Shown here in pieces: positions 12,315-21,595 of a stretch of DNA of 64,000 nucleotides; positions within the stretch are counted from its first letter, which is position 1, and each line of letters opens with the position of its first letter. Source of the DNA: Symbiodinium natans (lineage: Eukaryota; Sar; Dinophyceae; Suessiales; Symbiodiniaceae); contig CAJNDS010001668.1 in the NCBI GenBank assembly GCA_905221605.1, positions 1,106,276 to 1,170,275 on the forward strand, given 5' to 3'. The notes beneath the pieces are model-generated. The model did not search any database. It worked only from the letters and a program-made list of their open reading frames with translations, and was not told the DNA's origin. Position numbers and translations under genes: made by a program.

Positions 12315-12880
12315 GTTTCGGGTTTCTGGGACTTCGGGTTTGTTACACCCTTTTTTACCAACAGGAGAGTACTAAAGACGAGATCTAGGTGCATGTCTTA
12401 TTGATGCCCTTTAAGGGTTCAGCGTTTACCGTGTGCGAACCCAGCTTGGTGGTTCATGGGTAAAAACTGGGGATTAGAAGGGTTCCTAGAGTAACTCGAC
12501 TGGTTATAGCTGTATCTGGGGTACTTTTCACCCTAACCATAAACTCAAACCTGAGAGTCTGATTCCTTGCTGCAGAACGACAGACCAGTACGTTTAAGCC
12601 CTTAAGGTTAGGGTTTTCAGGTTTGGCTTGGGGTTTTGGGGGGTTAGGTTCCAAGCAGTGGGATCCCTGAATGCCCCGCCTCTAGGCCCGGGAATACCAG
12701 AAGAATCGAAGCCATCCAGCCCCAAAAACGCAGAAAGCACGATCATCAAGTGATGCGATCCAAGAAAGGGGTTAGAACAATATGGAAAATATCTTCAAAA
12801 AAAGGGTTAGAACAATATGGAAAATATCTTAAGTGAGGGGTGATGATAGACCCTGAAGCCTAAACCTCTCCTACCCATGA

Positions 12881-12950
12881 TGTCTTCGGCCAGATCCCGA
12901 TCTACTGCGACCCGCCTCTGGTCATCAAGCCATCCCGCCTGCACGTTCTG
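12881..12950 (+). CDS. Candidate host exon
   Basis: Frame reads DVFGQIPIYCDPPLVIKPS and onwards and is clearly coding-like. The acceptor may be GGCCAG at about 12892. Product unknown. Confidence 0.4.
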
Positions 12951-13319
12951 GGGGGGCCGGGGCTTCTTAACCACTCTGAGAGGGCTGGGGTGTTCTTTTC
13001 TATGCTAAGAGTCCTTAATTGGGATGATAGTACCCTTGTTCTGATCCCTATTAAGGACTGTTAGTACAAGGGGCAACATCCCAAACCCTAAACCCTAAAC
13101 CCTAAACCCTGAACCCTAAACCCTAAACAGAACATCCCAAAGGGTTTAAAGGTCGTTCCCGCCAGGTGCAGGATGACCACCGACTGCCCGATGGAAGGGG
13201 TACCCCTGCTCGCGGAGGCACGGGCTGGCTGCAGGAGGGCGGGTTGTTTGTGGGCTCTTTATTGTAAGGGGATCCTACTATTTGGGACCCTAAACCCTAA
13301 ACCCTAAACCAAGCAGGGT

Positions 13320-14010
13320 TTAGGGTTTAGGGACTCTGCAAGCCTGCACGTTGCTCCTCGCTAGGCACGGTGCCTTCTTCCCACTGCTTCAGGACCTCTA
13401 GGGCCCTGTCACAGCGAACATGCACGCGGCAGGCGGAGCTGTCCGGCTGCGACGTGTCAAGCTGCGCCTGGGTGGAGCTTACTTTGTCGTAGTGGGGTAA
13501 CATGTTGCATGATACTATTCCAGCCATGAACTCGTTTGCAGCTGAGGTCTTTTTGGTGGGCTAAGCCTATACCTGAAGATCTTTTTTCGGTCTCACTTGC
13601 TTGATATTTCTAGAAATCGTAGCCTACCACGGGCTCAGGGCTACTTGGCCCCAACCCCCACCCCCACCCCTCAAGCCCCTCCCCATGCCCTGAAAGTCCT
13701 TGCACAACAGTCCCAAAATCTCAGAAGCATGGTAAGGAAGTGCCTTTGGGGGGATGGGTTTCGGGAAGTGGGTTGCATCCCGCAAGCCCTACAGAAGACC
13801 CCGGAACTCCGCGAACCTCAACACAAACGAACAATCCTACACGGCTTGGTACCCTTTTTCCCTTTTTTCGGTTCAAGGGGGGTTCCCTTATAACGTAACG
13901 TAGCCAAACAAGGGGTACCTTTATAAGAATATGGTTCCTGGGGCTACAAAGCAGGTTTCTAGGGAGACAACTCAGCAGCAGAGCTTCACGATTGGCATCC
14001 GCGGAGTCTT
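13320..14010. other. No supported gene
   Basis: Mixed-composition sequence with CCCCAAC runs. I see open frames but no splice-bounded exon or recognisable protein. Confidence 0.35.
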
Positions 14011-14021
14011 TCGTCATTGGG

Positions 14022-14210
14022 GAATCAAAACGGAGGGCCTATTTTTTTGGGTCTTTTTTTTTGGGGGGGCCTTTTTTTTTGGGTCGATTTTCTTGGTTTT
14101 TCCTAAGAAAACCACCATTCCCTCCATATTTTTAAGGGATTTGATGCATTTTCGTGGTTTTTCGTACGAAAAACAGTAATTTCTCTGTGGTTTCATAGGA
14201 AAGCGTTATT
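14022..14210 (+). repeat. Left arm of older inverted-repeat element
   Basis: T/G homopolymer runs, then GTCGATTTTCTTGGTTTT and a series of short hairpin-like TTTTCxxxGAAAA words. The reverse complement of 37560-37790 has the same order: T-run, G-run, TCGATTTTCTTGGTTTT, then similar hairpin words. I infer a terminal inverted repeat of an element that was later split by the PLV. Confidence 0.5.
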
Positions 14211-14219
14211 TCTGGTAGG

Positions 14220-14395
14220 TTTTAGAAGGAAAGAAGGAAAGAAAGGAAGGAAGGAAGGATGAAAGAAAGGAAGAAAACAAGGAAGGAAGGAAGGAAGGAA
14301 GGAAGGAAGAAAGGAGGGAAGGAAGAAAGGAAGGAAGCAAGGAAGGAAGAAAGGAAGGAAGAAAGGAAGGAAGCAAGGAAGGAAGAAAGGAAGCG
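14220..14395 (+). repeat. GGAA-rich microsatellite
   Basis: Imperfect (GGAA)n / (GAAA)n tract. Open frames through it are Lys/Arg/Glu-only artefacts. Confidence 0.9.
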
Positions 14396-15339
14396 TGCTT
14401 CGAAGCCCAAGAAACTAGTTGAAAAACATCGTGTGAGCATTGTGTTTGCAAATGGGGGCGGCTGCGCCCCCCCCCCAACCCCCCCGCTTTTTTTAAGCCG
14501 TGCTGAGCGTGCTTCAAAGCCCAAGAAACTTGTTGACACCCATCATGTGAGCAGGGTGTTTGCAAATGGGGGGGGCTGCGCAAGAAACTTGTTGACACCC
14601 ATCATGTGAGCATGGTGTTTGCAAATGGGGGGGGGCTGCGCCCCCCCCAACCCCCCCCGCTTCTTTTAAGCCGTACCAAGCGTGCTTCAAAGCCCAAGAA
14701 ACTAGTTGAAAAACATCGTGTGAGCATTGTGTTTGCAAATGGGGGGGGCTGCGCCCCCCCCAACCCCTCCGCTTTTTTTAAGCCGTGCAGAGCGTGCTTC
14801 AAAGCCCAAGAAACTTGTTGACACCCATCATGTGAGCAGGGTGTTTGCAAATGGGGGGCGGCTGCGCCCCCCCCCAACCCCCCCCGCTTCTTTTAAGCCG
14901 TACCAAGCGTGCTTCAAAGCCCAAGAAACTAGTTGAAAAGCATCGTGTGAGCATTGTGTTTGCAAATGGGGGGGGCTGCGCCCCCCCCAACCCCCCCGCT
15001 TTTTTTCAGAGCCGCTTCAAGCCCAAGAAACTTGTTGACACCCATCATGTGAGCAGCTGCGCCCCCCCCCCCCCCCCCCCCCCCCGCTTCTTTAAGCCGT
15101 ACCAAGCGTGCTTCAAAGCCCAAGAAACTAGTTGAAAAACATCGTGTGAGCATTGTGTTTGCAAATGGGGGGGGCTGCGCCCCCCCCAACCCCCCCGCTT
15201 TTTTTTAAGCCGTGCAGAGCGCGCGGGGCTGCGCCCCCCCCCCCAAACCCCCCCGCTCTTTTTTTTTTGAAGCCGTGCAGAGAGCGTGCTTCAAAGCCAA
15301 GAGGTGTTTGCAAGTGGGGGGGCTGCGCCCCCCCCCCCC
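14396..15339 (+). repeat. ~114-bp tandem repeats with GC hairpin, A/B alternating
   Basis: Each unit has GCGTGCTTCAAAGCCCAAG, a variable middle, TTTGCAAATGGGGGGG, CTGCGCCCCCCC, AACCCCCCCGCTT and AAGCCGT. Two variants of the middle (ACTAGTTGAAAAACATCG and ACTTGTTGACACCCATCA) tend to alternate, giving a higher-order unit near 228 bp. The G-run/C-run pair can form a hairpin. The PLV is inserted in one of the C-runs. Confidence 0.8.
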
Positions 15340-15799
15340 AAAAAATAAGGAAAAGGGTGATTCTGAGGACTGGCACATTATACATTGCCTGCCTGTGCTG
15401 ATACATCATTTTACAACAGCATAACATCTACATCATCATTTAACCCCCTCATTCATTTCCATTTTACAATTCCTGGGGATTGCATTTACCACATTCACCC
15501 CTCATTCGTTTCATCTATCATCCCACCTCATTCGTTTATACAGGGGGTTTCTGGGGACGAAATGCCTCATTCGTTTTTATCATTTCGCACTCTCATTCAT
15601 TCACCATTTCTTGAAGTGTTCTACCCCAGATTTTTCACACTTTTTCAAAGAGTATCCAATTTACCACCACCAAAATCACAAAAAATTAACAAAATATTAA
15701 ATTTCTGAGGACTACTACCTTATTCGTTTTAACAAGATGCATCACAAAATCCCCAGAAAGTTAATATTATGTTAATTGTTAATTAATTGTCTTTTAGTT
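15340..15799 (+). repeat. PLV left terminal inverted repeat
   Basis: Matches the reverse complement of 36992-37453 with only a few differences (for example AAGATGCATC against AAGATTCATC, and A/T-run length). Ends in AAAAAATAAGGAAAAGGG. Contains six iteron-like CCTCATTCGTTT words (about 15447, 15500, 15526, 15565, 15592, 15717). Confidence 0.92.
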
Positions 15800-15800
15800 G

Positions 15801-16217
15801 TTAATGTCGCCATTCACCTATACCATCCCAGCATTGACTAATTTGTGTTTTAATTGGATATAAGATTTCAACTGCTTCATCGTGTTTCATTTTTAATTTC
15901 TTTATCTTATAGATTAAGAACTGGTATAAAGCATTATAGTTATATATCATTGCTACTTTATCACCTCTATCATTTATTCTTAACCCATTTTCTCTTATTC
16001 GTTGTTCATCCATTATGTTTTCATAAATGTCTTTCATCCATTCGTGGTTGGGTCTTCCATATTCACCTACCATATTAAATGTTTCTTGTCTTAGTTCATC
16101 ACTTTTTGTTTCACGGACAACAGCAAGTAATATTTCAATAACTTCTTCATATTTTGGGTAGGGATTATTCTTAACAAACCTTTTAACTGTTTTAATAGTG
16201 TCCTCTTTCTCGCGCAT
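15801..16217 (-). CDS. PLV small protein, early-type promoter (138 aa)
   Basis: Starts MREKEDTIKTVKRF and is predicted mostly helical. No signal peptide, membrane segment or known motif that I can identify. It ends at the inner edge of the left terminal repeat. The upstream region carries the early-type motif (16233-16257). Its position at the element end mirrors the 93-aa gene at the other end, which has almost the same promoter. Function unknown; early regulators or host-interaction proteins would fit this place. Confidence 0.75.
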   Translation of the reverse strand: MREKEDTIKTVKRFVKNNPYPKYEEVIEILLAVVRETKSDELRQETFNMVGEYGRPNHEWMKDIYENIMDEQRIRENGLRINDRGDKVAMIYNYNALYQFLIYKIKKLKMKHDEAVEILYPIKTQISQCWDGIGEWRH

Positions 16218-16232
16218 GTTTATATAACTAAT

Positions 16233-16257
16233 ATACTAAGGCGTTTTATCTTTAAGT
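16233..16257 (-). promoter_or_regulatory. Early-type promoter motif
   Basis: Reverse strand reads ACTTAAAGATAAAACGCC followed by TTAGTAT, 16-40 bases before the ATG of the 138-aa gene. The same word occurs before four other genes of the element. Confidence 0.65.
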
Positions 16258-16298
16258 CCTTTTTGTAAAGTTTTTAATACCGCACCTTGTGCATATTT

Positions 16299-17231
16299 TT
16301 ATGAATTAACTAATAATAACTCGTGTCTCATATATTTCTTACTCAGTCCTTCAACAACATAATATTTATTCAACTGTGTGTCTCTACTAACTTCTTTCAC
16401 TTCATAAACTTTTTCACTCCACTGATTTCTGGACTCTTTCCTGCTGGTATAGTTTCCACCACTTTTAGTAAATACCCTAACATCATCTCCCTCTTTGATG
16501 TTAGGATATTTTCTTAAATACTTCTCTTTCATTACTGAGTTTGCTTTTACTTCTACACTATTCTCGTCCTTGTGTGCCTCGTTAGGCGTGAGTGCCGTGG
16601 TGCTGTGCTTCATCTTACCGTTATACTTATCTAAAACGGGTTTTAACATTATTGTCCAAGCGCCCTTATGAACCAAAAGTCTATCACTTATCATCTTCTT
16701 TAATGTTCTAATCATCCTCTCTGCTACGTTCGCATGTGTTAAAGTAATGTTATGAGTAATACCTTCACCTTTCAAGTAATCCTGAAACTTCTTGTATTTG
16801 AATCCTCCTTCATCATCACTATACACTGACTGGGGATGACCCATTACCTTAAAACATTCCAAGAAGGCATCATACAATGTTTCACCATCTTTATTTGCAA
16901 TGGGAACTACGTGGCACTTTTTACTAAAATTGTCAATACATACCAAACCGTATCGCTTCACGTCTTTATTATAAGTACCCGTGTCTTTCATTAAACTTAT
17001 CATATCCATTACATCACAAGAAAAAACCGCCCGTGCAAATGGTGTTGAATAACTGTTATAATTCTTATAACCTTTTCTTTGTTTCAATGATTGAGATTTC
17101 AACCAATCTTTCACCTCTTGCTGAGTTACTGCCAACCCCTTCTTTATTGCTTCGTCATACAAACTCTTTGCACTTCCAAAACCGCTTTCGATATCATAAT
17201 ATAAATCACTCAAAACTTCATTTTTATTCAT
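16299..17231 (-). CDS. PLV retroviral-type (RVE) integrase, DDE
   Basis: 310 aa. Catalytic core: D73 in FSCDVMDM, D139/D140 in VYSDDEGGF, and E171 in HANVAERMIRTLKK, the D-D-E order of rve integrases. The C-terminal ~80 residues (YLRKYPNIKEGDDVRVFT and on) resemble the SH3/chromo-like tail of Polinton integrases. The N-terminus lacks an evident HHCC finger. It would insert the element, consistent with the TIRs and the flanking C-run. Upstream AT-rich TCTA site at 17254-17257. Full length, with no break seen. Confidence 0.88.
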   Translation of the reverse strand: MNKNEVLSDLYYDIESGFGSAKSLYDEAIKKGLAVTQQEVKDWLKSQSLKQRKGYKNYNSYSTPFARAVFSCDVMDMISLMKDTGTYNKDVKRYGLVCIDNFSKKCHVVPIANKDGETLYDAFLECFKVMGHPQSVYSDDEGGFKYKKFQDYLKGEGITHNITLTHANVAERMIRTLKKMISDRLLVHKGAWTIMLKPVLDKYNGKMKHSTTALTPNEAHKDENSVEVKANSVMKEKYLRKYPNIKEGDDVRVFTKSGGNYTSRKESRNQWSEKVYEVKEVSRDTQLNKYYVVEGLSKKYMRHELLLVNS

Positions 17232-17251
17232 TCTTGCTAATATTATTATTA

Positions 17252-17260
17252 AATAGATAA
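17252..17260 (-). promoter_or_regulatory. Late-type TCTA site before integrase
   Basis: Reverse strand TTATCTATTTAATAATAATA, about 20 bases before the start codon. Confidence 0.45.
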
Positions 17261-17273
17261 TAATAATATTATT

Positions 17274-17615
17274 TCATAAACATACTATTTTCTTGATTAA
17301 TTGGTCTTCCATTTCATTATACTTTCGTTGTTCATACAACCTCTGACAGTTTGGGGTTTTTAAATGTGCTGATTTGTTGGATTTACTCTTTAACTTGCAA
17401 CCACACCTCTCACATTCAAAAGGTGTGTCATTCTTTTTGAAATATTCTTTATAATAACCATTCTCTTTGTTTTTGGCATTATGCTTATCATTCATTGCCT
17501 TCCTCTTCGCTTCTTTATGCTGTTCATCATTATCTAATGAGTTCCAAAGAACATCAAACAAGTCATCATCAATTGTCATTCTGTTACCACCTTCCATTTG
17601 TAAAAATGCACTCAT
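17274..17615 (-). CDS. PLV zinc-finger protein (113 aa)
   Basis: Charged protein with one C-terminal finger: FECERCGCKLKSKSNKSAHL, then C six residues after the H (C-x2-C ... H-x5-C). Likely nucleic-acid binding; target unknown. It lies in the minus-strand gene block between integrase and the structural genes, with short gaps. Confidence 0.7.
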   Translation of the reverse strand: MSAFLQMEGGNRMTIDDDLFDVLWNSLDNDEQHKEAKRKAMNDKHNAKNKENGYYKEYFKKNDTPFECERCGCKLKSKSNKSAHLKTPNCQRLYEQRKYNEMEDQLIKKIVCL

Positions 17616-17689
17616 CTCCTATCTCAATATATAAGAATAACTTGTTTTTAAGTGGTTTTTGATAAATCAAAAAGCACATAAAAATCAAA

Positions 17690-18520
17690 TTATTTTTTAC
17701 CTTTCTTGGGAGGAGTGGCACTCCTACTTCTACTTGCTCCTCTTCTTAATAATCTAATTGCATCGTTGCTTCCACTTGGTTGTTCTTCATCTTCATCCCT
17801 ACTTCTACTTCTTTCTCTATCGCGACTGTTGCTTCTGCTACGGCTTGCGCCCCTTCTCATAATTCTCTCTACTTGTTGTTCTTCTTCTTCTTCGCTTGTT
17901 TCTCTTCTTTCGTTTAAAGCATCAATTAGATTAATTCCTGCTCTTATTCCGTGGTAGGCGAGTTTTCCTCCATAATATCCTAAACCTAATCCCAGTCCTA
18001 ATGCTTCCTTTGCTATTCTTGATGGCGTTAATCCTTCTTCTTCTTCATCATCATCTTCTATATGTGCTGGTGGTTTCTCTTCTCTAATGTATTTAAAGGT
18101 TTGCGTTGATTTATCCCCCTTTCCTTTTCTTAATGTTAAATGGTTATATACATTACTATCATCATCTTCATCATCAGTTAAGTCTGCTTGAACCCCTTTG
18201 TCTTGTTGTAGCATTTCTCTAAATGTTTGTGTCATCTTGTCTCGTCTGTTTTGTAATGCATTTGGATAGTCCCTTATATAACTATCAAAAAGGAAGTTTC
18301 TATTATCATCATCAGGGAACTCGGTTTGTGTCCCCTTCTCTGCTCGTTCATTCATTATTGCTGTTTTACTATCATATCTACTTAAATCAAAATCATCAAA
18401 ATCAACATCATCTAACAGTATGCCTTGTTGTGTTCTTTTTTGCATTTCTGGTAGTATTCTTAATCTTGATGTCATTGCTTCCTTTAATATTTCTTCAGAA
18501 GTTGGGCGTCGCCTTAACAT
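17690..18520 (-). CDS. PLV disordered protein with LC8-type TQT motifs and RS-rich tail
   Basis: 276 aa, mostly acidic and low-complexity. Shows KGTQT (residues 62-66), KMTQT (95-99), KGVQA (108-112) and KSTQT (137-141), the [K]xTQT form bound by dynein light chain LC8. A short hydrophobic/glycine stretch (LGLGLGYYGG) follows near 175. The C-terminus is Arg-Ser rich with RRGASRSRS twice, ending PPKKGKK. The N-terminus has RRRPTSEEIL, resembling the LRPTYDEM start region of the next protein. Likely a structural or virion-associated protein; no enzymatic motif. The LC8 role is an inference from sequence. Confidence 0.75.
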   Translation of the reverse strand: MLRRRPTSEEILKEAMTSRLRILPEMQKRTQQGILLDDVDFDDFDLSRYDSKTAIMNERAEKGTQTEFPDDDNRNFLFDSYIRDYPNALQNRRDKMTQTFREMLQQDKGVQADLTDDEDDDSNVYNHLTLRKGKGDKSTQTFKYIREEKPPAHIEDDDEEEEGLTPSRIAKEALGLGLGLGYYGGKLAYHGIRAGINLIDALNERRETSEEEEEQQVERIMRRGASRSRSNSRDRERSRSRDEDEEQPSGSNDAIRLLRRGASRSRSATPPKKGKK

Positions 18521-18539
18521 TATATTATATATTGATATT

Positions 18540-19598
18540 TTATACTGGTAAAAATGATTTTGCTAATGCTGTTGCCCCTGCTTTTGCTAATGTTTCCACA
18601 CCTGCTTTTGCACCACTTACCGCAATATCTTTTAATGTATCCATCCCACTTGATGAAGAAGCACCACCACTACCTTTACCTTTTCCTTTCTTCTTCATTT
18701 CGTCCCATTCCTTTTTCCTGCTCTTCAACAGTTGGTCGTTAATCTCGTCTGTCCATTGTCCTGTCTCAATTAACTTTTCAACGAAGTTCAATAAATAATC
18801 CTTTTTGGTTGGCGTTCTTCCTTTCCCTTTGTTTCTCAATCTATCCATTTCAACCTCCTGTGATTTCTCTAATGTTATACCTCTTAAATAAAGTTGAAAC
18901 ATAATGTCATCCACTGATACATCCCTATGTCGCCATCTACTTATATTTGTGTCATAATCTATTGTATTTTTATGTTTTATTGCTGACGATGTTGTCTCAT
19001 CAACTTCTTCATCATTTTCAAAATCCTCCTCTTCTTCTCCTTCTTCAACACTCTCTAATGGTGGCATTTCTTCTTCTTCTTCATCTGTTGCTATTGAATG
19101 AACAGGCACGCCTGCTGGCACTGACTGTGTATGGACTTCGTCTAAATCACTTCTTGCCCTTCCCGCTGTTGTTTGACTTGCTTGTTCTTGTCTTCTCAAC
19201 CCTTCTTCAAGTTCGGTTCTTATCTTAAACCTATGACCATCTATTTCATACACATCGCCTTCTTCATCATCATCCACTTCATAGACTTCGGGCGGTGTAT
19301 TGAAACCCATTGAAGGAATTGATAGTGATGCTGTTGATGCTCCTGCCTTTATTCCTGCGTGCTTTAATGATGCCCGTCTTGCTTCCTCTTTTGCTCTGTC
19401 TTCCTCTTGCTTCTTCAACCCCAAAAAATCAATATTATCAAACTGACTGCCGAACTGATTATTACGAAATAATGTTGCCCTTCTATCAATAATCTTCTCA
19501 ATCGGTTGTCGGTGTTCCTTATCTTGTTCCTCTATCATTCCTATCATTTCGTCATAGGTAGGTCTCAATTTCAACTCTGATTTTAATGTTTTAATCAT
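18540..19598 (-). CDS. PLV acidic structural-type protein (352 aa)
   Basis: N-terminus MIKTLKSELKLRPTYDEMIG, then an acidic disordered middle with runs of Glu/Asp (about residues 175-210), and a C-terminus VSGAKAGVETLAKAGATALA that could form an amphipathic helix, somewhat like membrane-active minor capsid proteins. No recognised family. Adjacent to the LC8-motif protein and sharing the RPT-x2-E N-terminal signature. A reverse-strand TCTA-type site (AAAATCTAATTCC) precedes the start. Minor capsid or scaffold is my guess. Confidence 0.7.
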   Translation of the reverse strand: MIKTLKSELKLRPTYDEMIGMIEEQDKEHRQPIEKIIDRRATLFRNNQFGSQFDNIDFLGLKKQEEDRAKEEARRASLKHAGIKAGASTASLSIPSMGFNTPPEVYEVDDDEEGDVYEIDGHRFKIRTELEEGLRRQEQASQTTAGRARSDLDEVHTQSVPAGVPVHSIATDEEEEEMPPLESVEEGEEEEDFENDEEVDETTSSAIKHKNTIDYDTNISRWRHRDVSVDDIMFQLYLRGITLEKSQEVEMDRLRNKGKGRTPTKKDYLLNFVEKLIETGQWTDEINDQLLKSRKKEWDEMKKKGKGKGSGGASSSSGMDTLKDIAVSGAKAGVETLAKAGATALAKSFLPV

Positions 19599-19610
19599 TA
19601 TTAAATGGAA

Positions 19611-19619
19611 TTAGATTTT
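19611..19619 (-). promoter_or_regulatory. Late-type TCTA site
   Basis: Reverse strand AAAATCTAATTCC about 15 bases before the ATG of the 352-aa gene. Confidence 0.4.
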
Positions 19620-19642
19620 AATATTTTTTTATTAAAATCTAA

Positions 19643-19963
19643 TTATGTTATTTCTGCCATTATCATTTTTAACTCTTTCTGTTTCTCTTTCAGTTCCTCT
19701 TTCGTTCTAAAAGGCATCATCGGTCTCTCTAACTGTCTTTTAATGTCTTCAAGTTGTCCCTGATATATACTCTTCTTTTGGTGTTGTATCCAATCGTTTC
19801 TTAATTTAATGTTTTTGCCTCTATTCTCGGCGTCTTCAATTCTCATCTTCATCTCTTCCATTGCCTTTCTGCGACTGGCAACACCGAAAGTATCATCAAT
19901 GTCATAGTATTGTTGAACCTGTGGCATTCTTTTGAACTCTGGTTTGCTTTTAAACATACTCAT
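19643..19963 (-). CDS. PLV small coiled-coil protein (106 aa)
   Basis: I place the start at MSMFKSKPEF (19963), because the late motif AATCTAAATATTATTAATA ends right before this ATG. A longer frame would put the promoter inside the coding region. Residues about 30-100 are charged and helical (RKAMEEMKMRIEDAENRG and so on). Product unknown; may be structural. Confidence 0.65.
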   Translation of the reverse strand: MSMFKSKPEFKRMPQVQQYYDIDDTFGVASRRKAMEEMKMRIEDAENRGKNIKLRNDWIQHQKKSIYQGQLEDIKRQLERPMMPFRTKEELKEKQKELKMIMAEIT

Positions 19964-19964
19964 A

Positions 19965-19986
19965 TTATTAATAATATTTAGATTAA
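19965..19986 (-). promoter_or_regulatory. Late-type promoter TCTA
   Basis: Reverse strand TTAATCTAAATATTATTAA directly before the ATG. Nearly the same word precedes genes at 22145 and 22387 on the plus strand. Confidence 0.6.
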
Positions 19987-19999
19987 ATATTATTAACAA

Positions 20000-20581
20000 T
20001 TAAAACATTTTTGATTTGAAACTGTTGATTTTCTCTATGTGTGCCTCTCTCTTTGCTTTTCTTATTTCGTTATAAGATGCCTCTAATAATTCCCTTGCTG
20101 TTAATTGGCGTGGTTGCTCGTGTTCTTTCATTTTAACTGGCACACTTGGCACACTTGGCACACTTGGCACACTTGGCACACTTGGCACATTCTCTTTTCG
20201 TTCATATGTTGTTTTCATTTCCTCTTCAATTTCTTTTCTTAATTGCTGTTTAACTTTACTTCCGTATGAATTCTGTTGTTTATTTACTGGTCTTGTTTCA
20301 GTAGGTTGCCCTTTACAATTTCTCGGATGTGAGTGCCTTAACGATTTTGGTAGCATCTTCTTATCACAATCAGGACAGGCAACCAACTCAACAACTTTAA
20401 CGCTTCTTGGTTGCTTCTTCGGTTGTGCCTTTGGTTTAGGTTGTGCTGTTGCTTCTTCAATTTTAGGTGCTTCTACTTCTTTATCTTCATTTTTAGTTCC
20501 TTCTTCAATTACTTCATTAATGACTACTTCGTTGCCTTCTTCATTCTTAACCTCTTCAACCTCCTCGTTAGTCGTTTCCAT
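20000..20581 (-). CDS. PLV zinc-finger protein with VPS repeats (193 aa)
   Basis: Acidic Glu/Val-rich N-terminus (1-45), basic linker, a finger ACPDCDKKMLPKSLRHSHPR ending in NC (C-x2-C-x11-H-x4-C type), then five to six VPS tripeptides coded by a 9-bp DNA repeat at about 20139-20193. The helical C-terminus reads ARELLEASYNEIRKAKREAH. Probably binds nucleic acid or bridges DNA and capsid. The VPS tract is likely to vary between copies. Confidence 0.7.
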   Translation of the reverse strand: METTNEEVEEVKNEEGNEVVINEVIEEGTKNEDKEVEAPKIEEATAQPKPKAQPKKQPRSVKVVELVACPDCDKKMLPKSLRHSHPRNCKGQPTETRPVNKQQNSYGSKVKQQLRKEIEEEMKTTYERKENVPSVPSVPSVPSVPSVPVKMKEHEQPRQLTARELLEASYNEIRKAKREAHIEKINSFKSKMF

Positions 20582-20610
20582 ATTTTCTATATAGAAAATT
20601 ATTTATATAT

Positions 20611-21447
20611 TCACCCCCGAAAAAATGTAAGAGTAAAGGATATATTCACCTCGTTTAAATTGATAGTGTTGTTCCGATGGTCGCTAAGACGAATATTTAA
20701 CCTACGAAGCATTTTACCGCTTACATCTATATAGTCTTCTGCACTTAATTCACTATCGTTAATGATACCTAAATAGGGAACATTAACGGGGACTTTTTTA
20801 ACTATGCTTGAATTACCCGCTACTGTTAATTGGTTGTAGTTGCTAATTTCATTGCAGTGTATGTATATGTTTTTTACAGGTGTAAGGTCAATGAAATTTG
20901 TTGTGTAAGGTGCCACATTTGTATAAGCATCTGTGGCAGGTGTTGTATTACCTAATACTTGGTTTATTGAATATAAATTATTAACATCAACAGGGTCTGA
21001 AAATGAACCTGCTAATGGTGCTGTTTCTCCATCAGTTAAGACAACAAAAATAACAGTGGCATAATTAGATGAGAATGTATATTTATTGGTTGATGTATTA
21101 TAATGTATTGAATATGTGTTGGGACGGTCACCTGTATCAACTAACAAATTCAAAGCAATCTCTATCGTTTGTGCTAAATCAACTGCTGTGTAGTTGCCTT
21201 CTGGGATAGTTACTTTACGATAAGTTATTCCTGCTACAACACCTGGTGGTATAACCTGATGCATAAAGTATAAATTATTATTTGTGCTGTTTATTGAATA
21301 CCACGAATGAGGAATGCTTACCTCGTGAATTTGGCATAGCATATTATCATCTAACTGAACAGTTTCAGGTAAATCAATTGTAAAATTGGATGGAGTGCCA
21401 TTAACTTTATAATAACTATCAATATATACCTTCTTAAACTTCAACAT
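20611..21447 (-). CDS. PLV probable penton / minor capsid protein
   Basis: 278 aa. Starts MLKFKKVYIDSYYKVNGTPS, then FTIDLPETVQLDDN and VSIPHSWYSIN, a pattern I associate with PLV minor capsid (penton) proteins. Predicted beta-rich, as expected for a single jelly roll. Ends LTFFRG with TGA. It is divergent from the lipase-like gene across a ~150-bp gap and sits beside the major capsid block. Assignment rests on sequence pattern and context, not on a search. Confidence 0.6.
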   Translation of the reverse strand: MLKFKKVYIDSYYKVNGTPSNFTIDLPETVQLDDNMLCQIHEVSIPHSWYSINSTNNNLYFMHQVIPPGVVAGITYRKVTIPEGNYTAVDLAQTIEIALNLLVDTGDRPNTYSIHYNTSTNKYTFSSNYATVIFVVLTDGETAPLAGSFSDPVDVNNLYSINQVLGNTTPATDAYTNVAPYTTNFIDLTPVKNIYIHCNEISNYNQLTVAGNSSIVKKVPVNVPYLGIINDSELSAEDYIDVSGKMLRRLNIRLSDHRNNTINLNEVNISFTLTFFRG

Positions 21448-21595
21448 TATAAAAAAGATTAGAAATTATTTTATAAGTAAATTTATAACGCATAAACATA
21501 AACGAAGAAATGAAGGTATTTTATATGAACAACCTATTACAAGAAATAAACTACATAATGAAGTTAGAGACGAATTAGCGGGGAATGAAACGTTT

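Noticed and set aside
14206-15427. Many long open frames on both strands in the repeat array
   Set aside because: They are products of GGAA and G-run/C-run tandem repeats, with Lys/Arg- or Pro-only peptides that recur every unit.
15385-15708. 107-codon open frame inside the left TIR, repeated at 37084-37407 on the other strand
   Set aside because: It is identical only because the TIRs are copies. The peptide is low in charged residues, has no promoter motif, and overlaps the iteron-like words.
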